From Elysia crispata (Eukaryota > Mollusca > Gastropoda > Plakobranchidae), in NCBI GenBank assembly GCA_033675545.1, contig JAWDGP010006922.1, positions 303,501-367,500 on the forward strand: 64,000 nt of DNA, read 5' to 3'. Below the pieces are notes generated by a model, which was not told the origin of the DNA, did no database searches, and saw nothing but the letters and a program-made list of their open reading frames with translations. The position numbers and the translations under genes were made by a program. Numbering within the stretch: the first letter of the stretch is position 1; every line of letters starts with the position of its first letter. This document shows positions 46,437-58,500 of this stretch, in pieces.

Positions 46437-46752
46437 GAAAAAATAAATGTAACTCTGTTTTGGCAACTAAATTCTATCTAGCCGCTTTGTTGTGAACTAC
46501 AATACGTTCAGTACAAACACAGGTAATCCTCTGCCACTTGCCCAGTCCAGAGCTAACTGGCCGAGGCAACGGTACAGTTTTCGGCCCTATCTGTGGGTAA
46601 CCGCGTTAGCAGGATACTCTCGACATTGGTAGGGTTTTATCCCAAACTTTCATTTCAAACTTCCAGTTAGGAATAGGATTTAGAAAAGACCATGACACAT
46701 GGACCACTTGACCTTGTTATATCATTTCATCCTGAAGGTTTTGCTATTAAAA

Positions 46753-46783
<31 letters not shown>

Positions 46784-46804
46784 TATCTAATAGCAAAACC
46801 TTCA

Positions 46805-46853
<49 letters not shown>

Positions 46854-47105
46854 TCCCTGTTTGAGCGTGACTTCACCATCTCCAATACCGTCCGCGTTAC
46901 TGCTCTGATTTACCCTGGTCCTACTTACGCGGTTACCCACAGATAGGGCGGAAAATTGTACTGTTGCCACAGCCAGTTAACTTCTGGACTGGGCACGTGG
47001 CAGAGGAGATTACCTGTGTTTGTACTATGCGTATCGCAGTTTTCAACAATTTTTCTAGATAGAATATTCTTGCCAAAACAAAGTATAAGTTACATTTATT
47101 TTTTC
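46437..47105. mobile_element. Fold-back (long terminal inverted repeat) element with nested hairpin
   Basis: The left arm (about 46437-46613) and right arm (about 46928-47105) are imperfect inverted copies, sharing blocks such as GTACAAACACAGGTAAT and CCTATCTGTGGGTAACCGCG. Inside, an 18-bp perfect inverted pair (46732-46749 and 46788-46805) encloses an (AT)n run, followed by a second (AT)n tract. There is no coding sequence; it is a non-autonomous DNA element. Confidence 0.8.
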
Positions 47106-47849
47106 ATCCTTCACAACTTTTTAAAAAAAAATAAATGTTTCATGATTCTAATGAGTAATGGACATAGGCTGATGAAAAATAAGTTTTCAAAGAGGCTGAT
47201 TAGATACGATTATTTCATTTATCAAAAGATTATAACTCATTTAGATAAAGCAAACGTTTGAGTCTATTTCGGTCTTCCATCTAAGCTAAAGCCTCAAGAA
47301 TCAGTGCGCAGTCTTTTAGGTCAAAGAAACTAATAAAATTATACAAATACAAGTAAATACGGGAACAATGTAGAGAGATGCTGATTATATAAGAAATAAA
47401 TGCATGTGACCATTAAAAGAAGAGTTTGTCCTTCAAACGAAATATATCCGATCGATTGGTTGACGCTGCATATGCAAAACGTCCTATGGCCTACATACGT
47501 TGCAGCGAACTTTCTGTAGAAGGTTAAGTATTTCAGAGAAACTTTTAGAGAACTTCAAGGATTAACACGATCTACCTAGAAATACAATGTAGTTAGTTTT
47601 TAGTTCTGTTTAGATAATGATGCATGAAACTTATATAGGACTGGGCCCGTACAATTTTTCTTTCTGTTCATCAGCTGTTTTCCTGCAAATAGACGATATC
47701 CCTAATACATTTTAGCGAGAGTTATCTTCCTTTAACTCCTGACAAACATAGCATAGACATAGGCTTAATATACAGTTTTTAATGCAAAAACTACTGCCCA
47801 GAGTCGGAAAATAATACATTTTATATCTTGACTTTGGGCACTTAGTAGG

Positions 47850-47970
<121 letters not shown>

Positions 47971-48610
47971 CACACAGACAGAGAAAAATACACAGGATTA
48001 TAATTATAAATAAGGGTGATATTGCGGCTAGACTGAGGCTTAATTAAATGGTTTTGTCGCTAAGGCTAAAAGGGAAATTTCCTCTCTCTTCCAGTACTTT
48101 ATAAACTATTCTAAAGTACAATCTGCTTTGCAACCAAACTAGAACATGACTTGGGAATATTTTGCTCTTGCGTGTATATCTGGGAGAGTCTTGCAAAGAA
48201 TCATAGAGAAATTTAAATCTAGACAGGGTTTTGAGTGTAGTATTTATTTAGTGTGCATATTCGACTTTGCAAGTGCAAAATGCAGGCAAAATTCAGCTTC
48301 TGTAGTCTAGTGTAGAACGAGGTGTATTATTAAAAAACGATGCGCTAGGCCTATGCATCCCTTTAATCTTAAGAATGCCAGTTAATCAAGGCTCGTATCT
48401 CTCGCTGACCTGTTTTAGGGACATTATCTATTATGGTGGAATGTATTATTTTATACTGTTAAAAAAAATATATTATACGTTACAATCTGCCGTTTCAAGT
48501 TTGAACGGGGGATTTCCGCAAGGCGTTCTATCTATTTATAGCAGCACAACACAACAACCGAGTTCCAAGTTCCATCCAATGATATGCTTTAAAACCAACA
48601 TCATTCCTCA

Positions 48611-48683
48611 AAGAACCAATCAAACCACAGCCCGCCAAGCGTCACTCAGCGTCCTTTGGACAACGGTAGCTAGTTCACGTAAG
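48611..48683 (+). promoter_or_regulatory. Candidate promoter and noncoding first exon upstream of the sterol reductase-like gene
   Basis: A relatively GC-rich patch has a CCAAT at 48616-48620 followed by ACCACAGCCCGCC and then a strong donor AAG|GTATGT at 48683/48684. It is about 3.9 kb upstream of the first coding exon on the same strand. It could be a 5' untranslated exon; no transcript evidence is available here. Confidence 0.25.
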
Positions 48684-49870
48684 GTATGTACTATATCAGT
48701 TTTTTTCGCTTTGTTTTTATAATAGTTAATACTCTACGGCCTAATGAGTATCGAGATGAAAATACCATATATTTTAATTATTTGCACCAGTAAAGCAACA
48801 TTATTAAAAAGAAATCTGGAATCTCTTGCAAATCATTTCCGCCATTGAGTATCAAGCTTTTCTTATTTCACCACACAACCTCAAGTCAAGGCCTGTGGTG
48901 ATTATAATTTGATGTATGGAGCTTTGGTGTTGGCTTTAATGTCTTCTTTAACGTCAATTTTTACAAATTTAGTAAAACGGATTCATTTCTTGAGAATGAT
49001 TCAAGCGCATTCACCTACCTCGCCCGTTTTCTTTGTTTTTTTTTGGTTTTGTTTCGCGTTGAGTAGCCTACGCTACGTTGTGAATCTCTCATGACCTAGT
49101 TTTTTTTTTAGATCTATAGAAGATTTTTCCTGACCCTGTGTATGCATATCAGCAGATTCGCTTCCGGGTCTATATGTACACAGTCTTGATGGGTGTTAGT
49201 GTTTTCGTTTTCGTTTTCAACCGACATCAGATCCTAGAAATTTAGATCTACAAACCTGCAAAATTTGAGGTTTATAACTAATCGTACAGCCTGAGCTTAT
49301 CGCATGTAACTCGAGCAACCAGTTTTACTTAGATTCTCTATGAAGTATGATATCTTGACTTAATGTCGCAATGAATGCTCAATGTTCATGCAATCCAAGG
49401 AAGAGATTGTATAATGGACTAGATCTAGCTGTCACTGCAGAAACATATGCCACTATCAAGTTTGTATTTTCAAGTACTTAAGCGATTTATAAATTCTACT
49501 TAAAGGGTTTTACATAGGATCTGCACAAAGTAGTTGATCTAGAATCTAGATCCAGATCTGTTTCTTTCAAGAATGAATTAAACGTTATAAATTTAATTTG
49601 ATAACAGGAATTTTCCAGAGTTCAGTGGGAAGACAGATATAAATCCCTCTTACTCTTAAATGATTTCAATCAGTTTTATTAGAGACAAAGAAATTCTGCA
49701 CTTTGAAAGTGATGGACCAAAGTGATTTGTCTGCCCGAAAAAGATTGTTACATTTATCCTAAATCGGAAATATTAATTTACTCCTCTTGCTATACGAGGG
49801 GAGTTCAATAAGTCTTTACCCTAACTATGAAGGAATTAAGCTAGAGAGCTGAAACTTACATCAAATTTTG

Positions 49871-50176
49871 TTACTTCTCCACATAGTCACCCTGCATATC
49901 GACACATTTCTGCCACCTTTCTTTGACCTTCAAAAGTCCTTGAGCGTAATATGACTTCGGATGGGACTCAAACCATTCTTCTTTTGCAGATATGACATCT
50001 TCATTGCTATGGAAACGCTGTCCCTTCAGATGTTTTTTCAGACTTGGAAAAAGGAAAAAGTCAGATGATGCTAGATCTGGTGAATACGGCGGATGAAGGA
50101 GAATTTTGAACCCACACTGCATCGATGTGTGAACTGCCATCATTGATCTGTGCGCTGGAGCATTGTCATGAAGCAA
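49871..50176 (-). pseudogene. Mariner transposase C-terminal fragment, left arm
   Basis: An inverted copy of the right arm's last 101 codons, facing away from it. It differs by only a few bases, one of which changes Pro to Ser in the SPDLAPSD motif. It has no catalytic first Asp and cannot work alone. Confidence 0.85.
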
Positions 50177-50688
50177 AAGAATTTCTTTTTGCAGCTTCCC
50201 ACGGCTTTTCTTGGATGGGAAAGGTTATGCTGTCCTGCTTCTGGGACGGAGATGGCATTATCATGACAGACTATTTAGAACAGGGCCATACAATCACTGG
50301 AAACTATTATTCAGCTTTGTTGGCAAAATTGCGATCAACTTTGGCCAAGAAAAGCCGTGGGAAGCTGCAAAAAGGAATTCTTTTGCTTCATGACAATGCT
50401 CCAGCGCACAGATCAATGATGGCAGTTCACACATCGATGCAGTGTGGGTTCAAAATTCTCCTTCATCCGCCGTATTCACCAGATCTAGCACCATCTGACT
50501 TTTTCCTTTTCCCAAGTCTGAAAAAACATCTGAAGGGACAGCGTTTCCATAGCAATGAAGATGTCATATCTGCAAAAGAAGAATGGTTTGAGTCCCATCC
50601 GAAGTCATATTACGCTCAAGGACTTTTGAAGGTCAAAGAAAGGTGGCAGAAATGTGTCGATATGCAGGGTGACTATGTGGAGAAGTAA
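50125..50688 (+). pseudogene. Mariner transposase 3' half, right arm plus loop
   Basis: The sense part carries the end of the catalytic DDE/D domain: the first Asp in CFWDGDGI (in the loop), the second in HDNAPAHRS and the third in DLAPSDFF, as in the D,D34D mariner group. The N-terminal DNA-binding domain is missing, and the first residues of the open frame are antisense to the other arm, so no working transposase is encoded. Confidence 0.85.
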
Positions 50689-52507
50689 CAAAATGTGATG
50701 TAAGTTTCAGCTCTCTAGCTTAATTCTTTCATAGTTAGGGTAAAGACTTATTGAACTCCCCTCGTAAGTATGAAATAACAAATCACAAACAGTAGGGTTT
50801 TGAGATCTAATTGAATAAAACATTTCTTGGGGGACTAGATCTAGATGTATTAATTTAAGACAACAGCAAACATTGAATTAAATCACTTATTTTGTTTGAA
50901 TGCTTTTGCACTTTCAAGAAATTAATGGCAGTTGGTTATGCCTCTTCAAAGTGCTAAAGAATTTAGCCTACTTTGAAGAACCTTATCTTCAGGCCATAAA
51001 CAATTTTTTTCCCTAGCTTTTTGGCTATGGTTGCAATTCCATGCTTTGGAATCCTTTCATTTTCAGAATCGTAGAAAAATATAGTTGCATATCTCCTTTC
51101 TTTTTAAAATAGTACATGAAAATTCTGGAAGTTGAAAATAAAAGGGGATTTTGATGAATAACCAAATAACAATTTCAATTTTAAGTATCTCTTATTAGTC
51201 TTAATACTATTTTCTTTTAACTGCTATAATTTTATAAAAATGCATTTTGCATTATTAATGAAATTCACATCTTTAGATTTGAACTGCAGACTATGATGTA
51301 AACAGTGAAATAAATTTTAAACATTCATTTAGCATAAGTTTTGATAATGTCGGAAGTAGCCTTATTACTTTGACTCAAGCATCTTACACAGTCACAAACC
51401 AAACTACTCGTAAAAAACGGTAAAGGGATTCAATTGACTTTTGAGATTGTTGATAAAATCATCAGATTTGAAAATTTTAAAGGGGACTACTGAGTTTGAA
51501 AAAAACACCCTTCAATTTGGAATACATCATTTAGGTGTTACTAATACATTCAATCCTAGCCCATTATAAACATAATATTTAATTTATAGAATAATAGTAC
51601 AAAAAAAATCACTTCAACTATTCAAGCTCAAAATCTTTGCTATATCTGAGACTACACTTGTAAGTAAAATTTCAATGTTGAAAATTGATTATTGATCTGT
51701 TGATCTATTCTGAAGACAATCTGTTGCATCTCATATCTCTGAGTTGGCTTTTTTTTTTTTTAATTCATCATTAATTCTAAGTTCTAGTTGCTTTTGCCTT
51801 CATGTAAAACCAAAAGATAGATTCAATATCAAATATTATTGAACAATACTGATATTTAATCTTTGCTTTTTTACTTTTGGATATGTTTACTTACGCGTTT
51901 TGATGCTTGAACTTTAAAGCATTTTTTTGATTTTGTCAATGCTTTGAAAGTGCTATGGATTTTGTTCCAACCTTCCAGCATTTTATCTGTGGTAAGTCAT
52001 TTTTTTCATTTAATTATTCTTACATAATTTTTTTGTTGAACTTTTAACTCTAAGATAAAAATTGTTTTGTGACACATTTCTTTCCACATGTTTATTTACT
52101 TCACACTTGCAAATTAGTTTGCTAATCCTATATTTTAGAACTTAAAGATTACTTACATTAGTCTAAGACCAACATCATTACAGGTATAAAACTAAGTACA
52201 TTTATGTGACAGGGATGATTTTTAGTTTTCAAACAATTCTCTTTACTCTGAAAATTATCCTGGTCAAATCAAATTATGTTAAAAGTACAAAACCAAAAAG
52301 ATTTTTGCACTCCTTAGAATTTAAATTTACAGGTTTCATTAAATGTGGTGCTGCGTGAGCTGTACTAAATTTAACATTAACAAGTTGATTAAGACAGTGT
52401 TTCAGCTGATGTAATTAATTTTTGTTGACAATGACTGGCCTGAAAACATGGCAGTCTAAGCAAAAATTGATTTCATTTCAAATAAGCCCTTTGGCATTAA
52501 TTTGCAG

Positions 52508-52563
52508 GTAAACATTGATGGATCAGTGATGACTTTGAACCTGTAACAATGCCTCCATATAAG
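52508..52563 (+). CDS. Sterol reductase-like gene, first coding exon (CDS from 52549)
   Basis: The exon begins after the acceptor AATTTGCAG, carries about 41 bp of 5' untranslated sequence, then ATG at 52549 and five codons (MPPYK), and ends at AAG|GTAAAT. It is too short for an ORF search. It was chosen because it splices in phase to exon 2, giving MPPYKKQRYDRTLK, and because no in-frame upstream start was seen. Confidence 0.65.
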
Positions 52564-55472
52564 GTAAATTGGAAGGGGAGGGTCTGCTTCTATTATGGAT
52601 TCATAATCTTACTAAATATTATTCTACGAACACTATTTTTTAATCAGTTGGCCAAACATGTCTTTATTTACTTTCAATGGATTTTTTGTGGAAGGGGCGG
52701 GGTTTGTAAACTGAATGATACTAATTGCTATTGAAAAGGTTGCCTCCATTTATCAACATTTAGTTACTGTTTGAGATACTTTGAATAACTAATATTTTTC
52801 AATGCCACATAACACTTAGTGAATAGATGCTCATTGTTGAGACCTGAGCTCAGTATGTATATTTTGTTTTAGGGAGAATTCTGGAGATAAAAAATGAATA
52901 AAAAAAAGTTTTGTACAAATCTGTTGATGTATGCAAAGGAATAAAAGATTAAAGAGGATCTCCAATAAAAGAAGCAACATCACTGTAGAAGTGCAAGTTA
53001 ATCACATATTTCTAGAGAAAAATGAAAATCTCAGGGCTATTGCTGTAGGGAAATATGATGTTGCATTGAGGAAAAATAGGTGTTCTTTTCAAATTCTTAT
53101 TTATACAAAATGTAGTTCTTTGTGATAACACATTTGTCTTCTGAAAAGTGATAGAGCGATCAACATTCCTCCACTGAAATTCAGCTTAGACCTTTATTAG
53201 TCTCTGCTTAAAGTAGTCAGTATAAATAATAAAGGATATATATAAAATAATTGGCCCGCTGAAACACTAATCAGAAAATCAGCCCTCCACTAGATGATAA
53301 CTCTGCTCAGTAAACTGATATATTAGGTAAGCCTATTGCCTTTTGGGATCCATGCCAAATCAGGTTTTTAGAAAATTTTCTTTGTTTTATAGGTTTATTG
53401 AAGAACTGCATATATATACATAAGCCTAGATAACCAATATAAGTTTGAATCTGTGCTCTTCAAATCCATACAATGCTGGTTTACTTATTGAAATTCCAAA
53501 ACTAGCCTACCAATTTCTTTCACCTGGTTCTTGAAAATCTGTCCTGGAAACAACCAATAATAATAAACCACTAAAATTTGATACAGTTTTATATATAGAT
53601 TCTATATATAAATTACTGAACGATGTACAGCATGTGACCAAGACAGTTTTTTTTTATTCTGAAAATAGATCAAAACATTTGAGAAAGACTGAACATTTTA
53701 AATGGTCACCATTTCTTATGCAACAACAATATTGTATTTCCAGTATTATTAATTATTCGGTGACTGAATTTTAAATCCATGTTTCAGCTGCAGGGCAATA
53801 CTATTAAGTCTAGCAAATATTAAAGAAAGTGACTTCTTAAAAAACTTTTCTGGCCTGAATGTCCTATTTCAGAAGCAAAGATATGATCGAACTCTCAAGA
53901 GAGAAGTTGTGACACCATGTGTAAGCTGGCAGTATCGTATAGCAGCGCTATGCACTATGTTTGGTGGTCCCTTTTTGCTGCTTTACATGATAATTCGTTG
54001 TGAAAAGGTTTGTACATGGAAGTTTTAAATTTGCAATTTCTCACAGGAGTAAATTGTTTTTTTTCTTTTCCTGCAGATTGAAAAATGACACTCAGGTCTA
54101 TGGGCTTTCATGAGTTTGCAAGCTGAAGACTCCATTCTAAATGAATCTTTGAAGCTGTAGTTACTCAAGTAAAAATTTTTCATAAAAAAAAACCCTCTTA
54201 AACATAAAACAAATCAGAATTGCTAACAAAACCTATTATTGAGCTTTTGCACTGATCTAAAATGGAAAACTTTTTTGAAGCTTGAAGCATAGGACATTTG
54301 ATCACAGGAAAATTTTGAAAATTTTTTAGCTTTTTAATCTATCCTGTATAGCATAACTTTTTAAAGGGTCATGTTCCTAGAGTTACTGTATCTGAATTTT
54401 ATTTTCATGACTGGCTAATTAAATCTTTTTACCCTCTGACTTAAAGACTGAAAAAAGTTGGTGCATAGGCTCTGATTTCGCTTTTCATCTCACATAGTGG
54501 CATGCCTGGCTAATGAAAACTTTTGTTAATCAAATGTAAGAACTATTCCATTTTAAATTGAGGGCCCATTGTTGATAACAATTGTCCCCCCCCCCCCCGC
54601 CAAAAGCAAGTACACAAAGAACACTATCAAAACCACTCATGCAGTTCATGCACTCAAATGGTGCTTAAAATAATTGTTTGAAGGATGCAATTCCTTTTTT
54701 TTTTGGAAAATGTAAATTTGCATCTTTACATAGTCCTTCCTGTGACAATACCACAGACAGACCAATTTAGAAATTTATTTATTTATTTATATTTCTTTTT
54801 GGCTGCTTAAAAATTAGAACAAATCATGGCCAAGTCCAGATTTGGAGGTTTATTAATGAATACAGTTCGTTCAAAAAAAAGGAAAGTTTTAGTGTTGTCA
54901 CTTTAAAAATTGGATATAAAATCTCTTGGTGTATACTTGGACATTTTTTTTTTGTGTGTATTTAAAATATATTTTTGCCTTTTTCAAGGAGCATGTAAAA
55001 TGTTATGAAAGCTTTAGTACATGTTGTTTGCTAAATATTGACTTCCATGCTGCTTGAGTTGGGTTTTTTTAGTCTGGTATACCAAGAATTCATAGTGTCA
55101 TTTTAAAACAGATCTATTCATTGTATGGGTGACAGGAAGAATTGTATTTAATTTTTTTTCTTCTGTCATCAGAACCAGTGTGTACTTTTCCAACTACCTG
55201 TGGTTCTACCCAACCACTTGAGTGCATATTTCTCCCAAACAGCAATATGGCTGGTTCTTGGTTTCATCGTCCTGATGTATCTTATTAGTTCATCAAAGCC
55301 TTCTTATAATAATGAAGAAATTAGAGGTAACATATTTCTTTGACCATTTCAACCCTAATAATTCTTCTGGATAGCTAGCTCTGCTCACCGGGACTTTACT
55401 TTTCTCCAACCTGTCTGCCCTTATTTGATAGAAACACTACTCTTATCTCTCTCTTTTTCTCAGTCTTGTCTG

Positions 55473-55534
<62 letters not shown>

Positions 55535-58500
55535 AAAATTCAACAAATTTTTTTTTGTGACCATATGAAGTATATTGAAGTATTATCATACACTCTACTC
55601 AAACTAAAAGAGAAATCATAAATTTTTTTATATTCTTGTGAGCTTCAAACGAGAGACAAAAAGTCCTTAATTGAACATAATGAACATTGATTTTGCAGGT
55701 GTGCTGCCTAGTTTTTCTGCATTGTTGACACTGAGCCTAATTTTGGTGGCATTAACTTTAGCCAAACCTGAGCTAATCAGTGTGTTGCACGGCGAGTACT
55801 TACGGCTCTTCACAGTCACGTTGGTCTTTTGTGTCATCCTGAACACAACGCTTTTCCTGCTTGCGCAGACAAATGTTATCACTAAAGAAAAAGGTGAGTC
55901 TGTGAAATTTGCTCTGTTAAGAGGATTATCTGTAATGAATTAAACTCCTCTCAAGTTATGTTTGTGCATAGACATAAGATATTTGGAATTGATGAAGAAT
56001 AAGAAAAAAAAACAAAACCCAACCAACTCATATCATTATTGAACTGCAAGAATGTGGAAAGCTTTCATGTAGGTATTGCAATTTTGCTTAATTTGTAGCT
56101 AATTTTGCATTAATGTGACTGAGACTGAGAGCAGAAAGAGAAAGAAAATGTTGCAGTGCCTTAGATTTAATGTTTTTAACAATTGAAGAGTGTGTTTCTA
56201 AAACTAAACATGTTTCTATGAAAATATTCAAACCTTATGGCTTAATGATATCTCCTTATTAATCAGTTTAGTTTACTATTGCTTTTGTTTGTATAATCAA
56301 CAGTTTTTAAAAGTGTCAATTTATTTTATTGGAAACAATATGGGCACAATTGTAACTCATAATACAGTTTTGTAAAATTGCTTTTCATTTTTGTTCAAAG
56401 CATCAGAATCAAGTAAATTCAAATTTATTTTTTTCTTCTCTAAGCCTGATCTCCATTAGATTATGGTAGTGCTTGTATGTAGCTGTTACTTTTCTTTTTC
56501 CTTGAGGGGAAATAGTTATGTGATTTATGCCTCACTGTTTCAGATTACTGCCTGCCTATGGCATTTTTCTTCGGAAATCTTACCCAATATGTATTTGGTC
56601 GAGTGGAACTCAAGTTCTTTCTCTATGCCCATGTTGGAATAATAGCCTGGGGCCTTTTAGATTTGCTCATCTTACTCAACGCAGTATTAGAGGGTAATGT
56701 TACAGCCCCCCTGATATTCATTGCTGTCTCACAATACATAATTGTAGCACACACTGTGTTTTTTGAGGTATGTATCATGAAATGAATAGTTCTTCTTAGA
56801 ATAATAATAATAATTAGAATGTTATAGTTGTTTTAGCAGTTACTTAACTTGAAAATGACTATCTTTGGCCATCTAAAGGAACTTCTAATCACCTTTCTTG
56901 CACTTATCTTTACATTATTACTTTTACATCCATTTTTACAAAGGCTTTGATTTTGGATTTGTTTTAATTTTAATGACACTCAATAGAAATCACTAATTGT
57001 GACTTTCATTTACTTCCTGATTTAACAACAAAGTCGTTGAAAGGGTTGGGGGAGAAGAGATTTTTCTAACAGTTGAAACTCCCATGAATTTCTCTCTTCA
57101 TCTCATGCAGTCAAACTGAAGGAAAAGTCATGTCAATCTTCTAGGGCATAGTTTAAAGCAGAATAATACTGTTTCTGAAACCGGTTAACGTTTATTAGGC
57201 TGTTAAATTTAAATTACTTTATAATAACAAACTCAAAATCCATATCAATTAACTGGATTTCAATCAGAATACCTCTTTAAAAGCAGGTGACTCAGGAATT
57301 TGGGATTGAATCAATGCTTAAATGTACAAGTAAACAAGGATTAAGTTAATACGTTAATCGTCTTTATCAAGTATTTATGAAGATGTAATAGAGAAGAACA
57401 AAGTTAATTACAGTTGAGCATTACATGTAATTCCTTGAAATCTTTGGGGGTTTGGTGAGACTGAAAAAGTTGTGTTTCATCATTTGTAGGCAAAAATATA
57501 TATTTTTATAGATCTTTATATACAGAGATTACTTCTTTTGTTGATTTTGTGATTATACATTCAGATATAATAAATGAAAAAAAAATTCATTACTCTCAGA
57601 TTTTTGTTGGGATGGTATAGCATTTAATGTCTTTCTAAATACCTTTCATGAACAATACAAATTTGAAGAAAATTCCCTTACAATTTCTCTTTTCCCACCA
57701 TTCATGCTGCACATTTTTGATTATTATAATTTATTTATCATAGCACATCATGATGACATTTTTTTAAATAATTATATGCCAGTTCATTTTTTGGTAATGT
57801 ATTTCTACATTTTTTTTTTAAGAACTTTCTGCGCAGTAGGCCTTTCATGGAAACAGAGGGATTGGGCTTTTTCTGGATGCTGCGTGTACTCTTGTATTTA
57901 CCATTCCTTCACTCGCTGCCTGTCTACTATGCTGCTGTGACTGAGGTCACACTGACAAAACCAGCTCTCATGGCTAATTGTGTTTTTTTCTGTAAGTGGC
58001 TTTTCCTTTTCCTTTCTCAAGATTCAAATTCTAGACATTTTTTTATCATCTCTGTCTCACTTTCTCCATTAAAATTGAAAAGTATCCTTTATGCATAGTT
58101 TCAGTTTCGTGGAATACATTCACTCATGTCAGGAGATGAAACAGAAAGTTTAAAACACTTTTCAATGCCCTAATACACCTTCCCATAAAGATATTGTGAA
58201 CATTTTCTAAAACTTTTTTTGCTTAATTGAGATGTTTGTTTATGAAGAATCCATTTACATAAATATCAAGGAAATAGAAGTCTTAATCTTGGTTAATTCA
58301 AACATTTATAATTTTGGATATGTTGAGAATGACAGCTGCAACACATATAAGGTGCTCATAACTGATTTTTTACCTTGCTATTTTGGGCCTACAAGCCTGC
58401 TTATATGTTCAATTATAGATATCCCAATCATTTAATATTTTCTGGATATGTAAAACTAGAGCAGCAGTTCTTTGCACTATGTTGTAATTTGTTTCGGTTG

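Larger units (their letters stand above)
49795..50764. mobile_element. Palindromic mariner derivative
   Basis: Two arms, 49795-50214 and 50345-50764 (420 bp each), are near-perfect inverted copies around a 130-bp loop, flanked by TA at 49793-49794 and 50765-50766. Both ends carry the same terminal sequence (CGAGGGGAGTTCAATAAGTC). Each arm encodes the C-terminal half of a mariner transposase (HDNAPAHRS, PPYSPDLA). It is a fold-back of one mariner 3' half, not a complete element. Confidence 0.93.

Noticed and set aside
46699..46970. Tyr/Ile-repeat open frames
   Set aside because: They read through the (AT)n tracts of the fold-back element.
51951..51992. Upstream ATG exon of the sterol reductase-like gene (MDFVPTFQHFIC)
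   Set aside because: Spliced to the exon at 52508 it meets a stop within a few codons, so it could only be an untranslated exon.
55667..55882. Minus-strand open frame of 71 codons
   Set aside because: Antisense to coding exon 4 of the sterol reductase-like gene.
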